The notes under the pieces were generated by a model. The model saw nothing but the letters and a program-made list of their open reading frames with translations. It was not told the DNA's origin and ran no database searches. Both the position numbers and the translations under genes were made by a program. 64,000 bases of DNA from positions 62,001 to 126,000 of the forward strand of contig JAQUOT010000001.1 in NCBI GenBank assembly GCA_028716945.1, given 5' to 3'. The number at the start of each line of letters is the position of its first letter. The stretch's first letter is position 1. Below, piece by piece: positions 60,079-64,000 of the stretch. This DNA comes from Candidatus Nanoarchaeia archaeon. GTDB lineage: Archaea; Nanobdellota; Nanobdellia; SCGC-AAA011-G17; JAFCDX01.

Positions 60079-60858
60079 ATGAAGGAAAAGATAACTCTAG
60101 CTGATTTAAAAAAGGATAGACATGGTAAATGTAAAAATTTACCTATTGAGTTTAAACCTTTAAGTAGAGTCTCTCCTTATGTTTCATATTTCTTTATAAA
60201 ATTCTTGCCCTTTACTCCAAACCAAGTTAGTTTTATGTGGGGTATCCTTGGTTTAATTAGTGTTTTAGTTATGAGTTTTGGAGGATATTGGAATTTATTA
60301 ACTGGAATATTAATTTTTCATCTTTCTATTTTATTAGATTATGTTGATGGAGATATGGCTAGGGCTTTGAAGAAAAAAACCATTGGAGGAACTTATCTTG
60401 ATGCTTTTTTTTCATGGACTTTAAGAGCTCTTTTAATGTTAGGATTAGGAACTGGTCTTTTCAATTATTCTAATAATATTATTTATTACTATTTAGGAAT
60501 TTGGTGTTGTATTTTGCTTCTTATAGACAACTTAACTAAATTAAAAGTACATGAAACTATGGTAAGTCTTGGAAAATATGATCTATTAAAGAAGTTAATC
60601 GATGAACGAGAAGAGAATTATGAAAAAGGACGTAAAGACAGTACAGAAAACTGGAAACAAACAAGTATATTCCAAAAAATAAAATTCTATCTTCCAAGAT
60701 TCTTAACTCCAAATGGAATGTTCTCTTTATTATTCTTCTCTATAATTTTTAATTTCTCACAGTATTACTTAATTTTAATGTCAATTATAGTTCTTCCATT
60801 CTTCATAAGAAATTTCATAGCAATTTATAAGAGAATAGGAAACATAGCTAATAATTAG
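60079..60858 (+). CDS. CDP-alcohol phosphatidyltransferase-like protein with altered fourth Asp
   Basis: 259 residues from ATG 60079 (AGGGG upstream). About six membrane helices. Family signature D1xxD2G1xxAR...G2xxxD3xxxD4: Asp87, Asp90, Gly91, Ala94, Arg95, Gly104, Asp108, but the D4 place is Ser112 (LDAFFSW). D4 is the proposed base in characterised members, so the enzyme may be slow, use another base, or have a different role. Normal members join a CDP-alcohol to a second alcohol in lipid synthesis. Proximity to the phosphonate-activating genes suggests transfer of a phosphonate or another head group. Confidence 0.8.
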   Translation: MKEKITLADLKKDRHGKCKNLPIEFKPLSRVSPYVSYFFIKFLPFTPNQVSFMWGILGLISVLVMSFGGYWNLLTGILIFHLSILLDYVDGDMARALKKKTIGGTYLDAFFSWTLRALLMLGLGTGLFNYSNNIIYYYLGIWCCILLLIDNLTKLKVHETMVSLGKYDLLKKLIDEREENYEKGRKDSTENWKQTSIFQKIKFYLPRFLTPNGMFSLLFFSIIFNFSQYYLILMSIIVLPFFIRNFIAIYKRIGNIANN

Positions 60859-60865
60859 GATAAAC

Positions 60866-62965
60866 ATGACTGAAGAGAAAAAAAATTGTTTAGATAGAGT
60901 AATAGATTTTATCTTTTCAAAGGATTATAGAAAATATTTAGTTTTATTTGTAATAATTGGAGGACTTTTACGTTATCTTTTAGTTAATAGTATCTCTTTT
61001 TTGGGAGATGAAATGGTTCACGGACCACACGCTATTAATATTATTAGCACAAACAAAATAGGAATTTTACAACAATCTATCTTATGGTTTTATTTAACAG
61101 ATATAGGATATAAGATCTTAGGAGTAACTGCCTTTTCTGCGAGATTTTTATCTTTCTTTTTTGGAGTATTATCAATTTTAGTTTTATACTTAGTAACAAA
61201 AGAAATATTCAGTAAAAAGACCGCAATGGTTGCTTCTTTCTTGTTAACCATCTCTGCTTTCACAATAAGATTTACTTTAATTGAAATGGATATTACTATG
61301 ATATTTTTCTTATTGTTAGCAACTTATTTCTTTATAAAAGAATTAAAAAAAGGACAACTTTCTTATATAGCTGCAGCAATTATCGGTATTGCTTCTTTAA
61401 TTAAATCAATTGCATTATTTTTTGCTGTAGGATTTGGTGTTTCATATATTTATTATAAATATAAAACCGCAGAAAACAAAAAACAAATACTAAGCTCAAA
61501 AGATTGGGGTCAAGGTATAAGATTTACATTAATAATTTTATTATTTTTTAGTACAGTATTAATTTTTAATTTCTTATTATATCAAGATAAAGGTATTACA
61601 GATACTATATTTGCTAAATTCTTTGATATTAATAAAGAAGTTTATGCAAACCAAGCAGGGTTTAATGAAGGATTTTCTGTAATCAATATGTTTGTTGGAG
61701 CAGGCAGTGTAATTAAATCTGTTTTCTTAATACAAGACCCTATTTTGTTTATACTTGGAATCTTAGGAATTTTATTAATCTTCTTACACAAAGGAGATAG
61801 ACTTTGGAAAAATGTTATTTTAATCTTGATGATTGTTCCATTCTTTATACAAACTGGTTCAGATTTATTATCTACGCATTTTGTGCCTTACATTCCTTTG
61901 TTATGTATGTTTGGTGCATCTTTTTTAATATTTATAGAAAATAAAACAAAAAAATATTCAAAAAATATCTTGCCTGCAATATTGCTTTTAATTTTTATTG
62001 TTAATTTATTTTTTATTCCAATTGGTTCTCCAACAATTAGTCACATAACTAGTAAGAGTGCAAATATAGAAATGAGAGATTATGCAATTAAAAACATTGA
62101 AGATAATGCTATTGTATTTGTTGACCCAAGAGTATATGGTGGAAGAACAGCATGGATGTTTAATGATAAATATTATTTAGATGCTTCTTACACTGCTGAA
62201 TTTAATAATAAATTAGCAAGTTCTGCTGGAAAAGAATCCGCTACTCCAATATATTACATCGAATGTGCAAGAGATGATTGTGGTTGGGGTACTGTTACAG
62301 ATAATGCACTTAACAAAACCTCAGAAGGGATATTACAATTCTTCCAATCAAACGCAAAATTAGTTGAAAATATTAAAGGAGGGGGAAATTACGATGAAAA
62401 AGCAGGAGAATCCTATTATAATATTTATAAAATGCAAATATTAGTAAAACCAGCAATCTATGATTATGTTATTAATACCCATGAATGGTTCTACTATCCT
62501 GTAAGATATAATAAGGAATCTTTTGATCAGTATGAAGTACACAATTTCTTTTATAGAATCTTAGATATTTTCGGGCATATTGTACTTTACTTTGCAATAC
62601 TAGCATCCTTACTAATCCCAATTTATTTGGTATATCTATTAGCTAAAGATAAAGAAGGAAAAGATGAAGAAGAAGTGAAAGGTAAATTCGAAATAAATTA
62701 CAAAAGAACATTAATAATCTTAGGAATTATTTTTGTAGCATTCATTGGAATAGCAACTTATTTACATTATTCACATAAAAGTATGATGGTTGAACATTGT
62801 AACTCGTTAGGAATGGATATGGATCATTACGCTAATGGAGAATTATATTGTTTGAATAAAACAGACAGTTCTTATAGAGCATTCTATTACGTAGGAAAAG
62901 GTTTAAGTTATGAAATAACTACAGAAATGCAATTGCATGACGAATGGAGAACTAATTCAAAGTAA
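60866..62965 (+). CDS. GT39/ArnT-like membrane glycosyltransferase
   Basis: 699 residues. About 11-13 membrane helices, the external-loop acidic motif FLGDEMVHGPHA near residues 48-60 (DE), ARFLSFFFGVLSILVLYLV, and a large external C-terminal part with YARDDCGWGT-like and LNKTSEG regions. It is similar to dolichyl-phosphate sugar transferases (PMT, ArnT), which glycosylate proteins or lipids outside the cell using polyprenyl-phosphate sugars. Seven nt after the CDP-alcohol transferase stop, so probably cotranscribed with it. Confidence 0.85.
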   Translation: MTEEKKNCLDRVIDFIFSKDYRKYLVLFVIIGGLLRYLLVNSISFLGDEMVHGPHAINIISTNKIGILQQSILWFYLTDIGYKILGVTAFSARFLSFFFGVLSILVLYLVTKEIFSKKTAMVASFLLTISAFTIRFTLIEMDITMIFFLLLATYFFIKELKKGQLSYIAAAIIGIASLIKSIALFFAVGFGVSYIYYKYKTAENKKQILSSKDWGQGIRFTLIILLFFSTVLIFNFLLYQDKGITDTIFAKFFDINKEVYANQAGFNEGFSVINMFVGAGSVIKSVFLIQDPILFILGILGILLIFLHKGDRLWKNVILILMIVPFFIQTGSDLLSTHFVPYIPLLCMFGASFLIFIENKTKKYSKNILPAILLLIFIVNLFFIPIGSPTISHITSKSANIEMRDYAIKNIEDNAIVFVDPRVYGGRTAWMFNDKYYLDASYTAEFNNKLASSAGKESATPIYYIECARDDCGWGTVTDNALNKTSEGILQFFQSNAKLVENIKGGGNYDEKAGESYYNIYKMQILVKPAIYDYVINTHEWFYYPVRYNKESFDQYEVHNFFYRILDIFGHIVLYFAILASLLIPIYLVYLLAKDKEGKDEEEVKGKFEINYKRTLIILGIIFVAFIGIATYLHYSHKSMMVEHCNSLGMDMDHYANGELYCLNKTDSSYRAFYYVGKGLSYEITTEMQLHDEWRTNSK

Positions 62966-63005
62966 TGTTTATAAACTCTTAATTTTTAAATTTATTCGCA
63001 TTAAA

Positions 63006-64000
63006 ATGAAAGTTTTATTTGTTTGCCCACCAACAAGCCAAGAAGAAAGGTATGGTAAACTAAAGGATATAGGAACATTGCATCCTTCTTTAGGAATAGC
63101 ATATGTAGCAGCTGCTGCAGAAAAAGCAGGACATATTGTAAAAGTAATAGATTCAGAAGCATTAGGTTATACTTATGAAAATATTAAAAAAGGAATAGAA
63201 GAATTCAAGCCAGAAGTAATAGGAATGCAAACTTATTGCACAAACCTATCTAGATGTTATAAAATTGCAGAAATTGCAAAGAATTTTGATAAAAATATAA
63301 AAATTGTTCTTGGTGGAGCTCAAGTAACTTTATTCCATGATAGTATAAAAGAAAAGAATACTGATTTTATTATTTATGGAGAAGGAGAAGTTGCTTTTGT
63401 TAATCTTTTAAAATGTTTACATGAAAAAAGTCCTTTAAAAAATGTAAATGGTTTAATCTGGAAAAATAAAAACAAAATAATAACAAATAAACCGCAGGAA
63501 TTAATAAAAGACGTTAGCGAATTACCTTTTCCAGCAAGACATTTATTTCCTATGGAAAAATATCATTCTTCAGCTAACTTAAGAGGTAAAAAAACATTAA
63601 ATATAATGACTTCAAGAGGTTGCCCATTCAGATGTGCTTATTGCGCAGGACATAGAACCTTTGGAAGAACTCATAGATTTAACAGTCCAGAAAAAGTAAT
63701 TCAAGAAATAAATATTTTAGTTGATGAATATAGAGCAGACAGCATACAATTCTATGATGAAACTTTTACTGCAAACAGAGAAAGAGTTATGAAATTATGT
63801 GATGCTTTAATAGAAAATAATAAACAAAGAAAGAAAAAATTAACTTGGTCTTGTTTTACCAGAGTACATTTAGTTGATCTAGAATTGTTAAAGAAAATGA
63901 AACAAGCAGGTTGTTATTTAATATTTTATGGATTTGAATCAGGAGTTCAGAGATTATTGGATTTAATTAAAAAAGATATAACTTTAGAACAACAAAAAAA
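63006..64000 (+). CDS. Cobalamin-binding-type radical SAM protein (truncated by window end)
   Basis: The frame is open from ATG 63006 to the end (331 codons). B12-binding-like domain (VLFVCPPTSQEERYGKLK...HPSLGIAYVAAAAEKAGH, VLGGAQVTLF, IIYGEGEVAF) and radical SAM motif CPFRCAYC near residues 208-215, plus SIQFYDETFTANRERV. The fourth such gene in this locus, 40 nt after the GT39 gene. The C-terminus is outside the window. Confidence 0.85.
   Translation, partial: MKVLFVCPPTSQEERYGKLKDIGTLHPSLGIAYVAAAAEKAGHIVKVIDSEALGYTYENIKKGIEEFKPEVIGMQTYCTNLSRCYKIAEIAKNFDKNIKIVLGGAQVTLFHDSIKEKNTDFIIYGEGEVAFVNLLKCLHEKSPLKNVNGLIWKNKNKIITNKPQELIKDVSELPFPARHLFPMEKYHSSANLRGKKTLNIMTSRGCPFRCAYCAGHRTFGRTHRFNSPEKVIQEINILVDEYRADSIQFYDETFTANRERVMKLCDALIENNKQRKKKLTWSCFTRVHLVDLELLKKMKQAGCYLIFYGFESGVQRLLDLIKKDITLEQQK

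Overview
The window is very AT-rich, densely coded archaeal DNA. TATA boxes sit about 25 bases before many start codons, so many messages look leaderless; other genes carry GAGGTG-type ribosome sites. Archaeal markers include class III (archaeal pilin-type) signal peptides, secF-secD order, a tRNA-C56 2'-O-methyltransferase, indolepyruvate:ferredoxin oxidoreductase, tRNA introns of the bulge-helix-bulge (BHB) type without encoded CCA, an intein and MNT/HEPN gene pairs. Small genes, Cys-rich surface proteins and genes of bacterial type suggest a DPANN-like lineage (Woesearchaeota/Pacearchaeota type). That placement is inference.

Layout. 1-8.6 kb: end of an amino-acid permease, DedA protein, an iorA-iorB-membrane protein-thioredoxin/CcdA operon, SMR-type protein, exported PLD-like protein, paired MgtE-like half transporters, ICMT-like methyltransferase. 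8.6-11 kb: tRNA-Leu(UAA) and tRNA-Thr(GGU), each with an intron at a non-canonical position, flank a LAGLIDADG homing-endonuclease ORF. 11-20.8 kb: adenylate kinase, then a type IV pilus-like locus (five pilin-like proteins, an intein-bearing secretion ATPase, two TadC/FlaJ-like membrane proteins, two more pilin-like proteins). 20.8-21 kb: a tRNA-Ser gene with two introns and a tandemly duplicated segment offering two different serine anticodons. 21-34.8 kb: uncharacterised genes, a Ca2+-type P-ATPase, two large exported Cys-rich proteins, trm56, secF-secD. 34.8-45 kb: small genes, apt, two MNT/HEPN modules, an RsuA-type pseudouridine synthase, tatD, a DUF4143 ATPase behind a direct repeat, exported Ca-binding and small Cys proteins, mtnP. 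45-64 kb: a cell-surface locus with flippase, glycosyltransferases, methyltransferases, four cobalamin-binding-type radical SAM proteins, and a phosphonate module (cytidylyltransferase-PEP mutase fusion, phosphonopyruvate decarboxylase, Fe-alcohol dehydrogenase) beside a CDP-alcohol phosphotransferase-like protein and a GT39 glycosyltransferase.

How the genes may work together. The surface locus could make 2-hydroxyethylphosphonate, activate it with CTP, and attach it to a lipid or glycan, or modify it with a radical SAM enzyme as in the early fosfomycin pathway. SecDF, thioredoxin-CcdA and the many exported Cys-rich proteins fit an oxidised, protein-rich cell surface.

The most unusual observation is the tRNA-Ser locus. 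A 17-nt tandem repeat differs only at anticodon position 34. Choosing one or the other of two identical 3' splice sites would give tRNA-Ser(CGA) or tRNA-Ser(GGA) from one gene. All calls come from reading the sequence; no searches were run.
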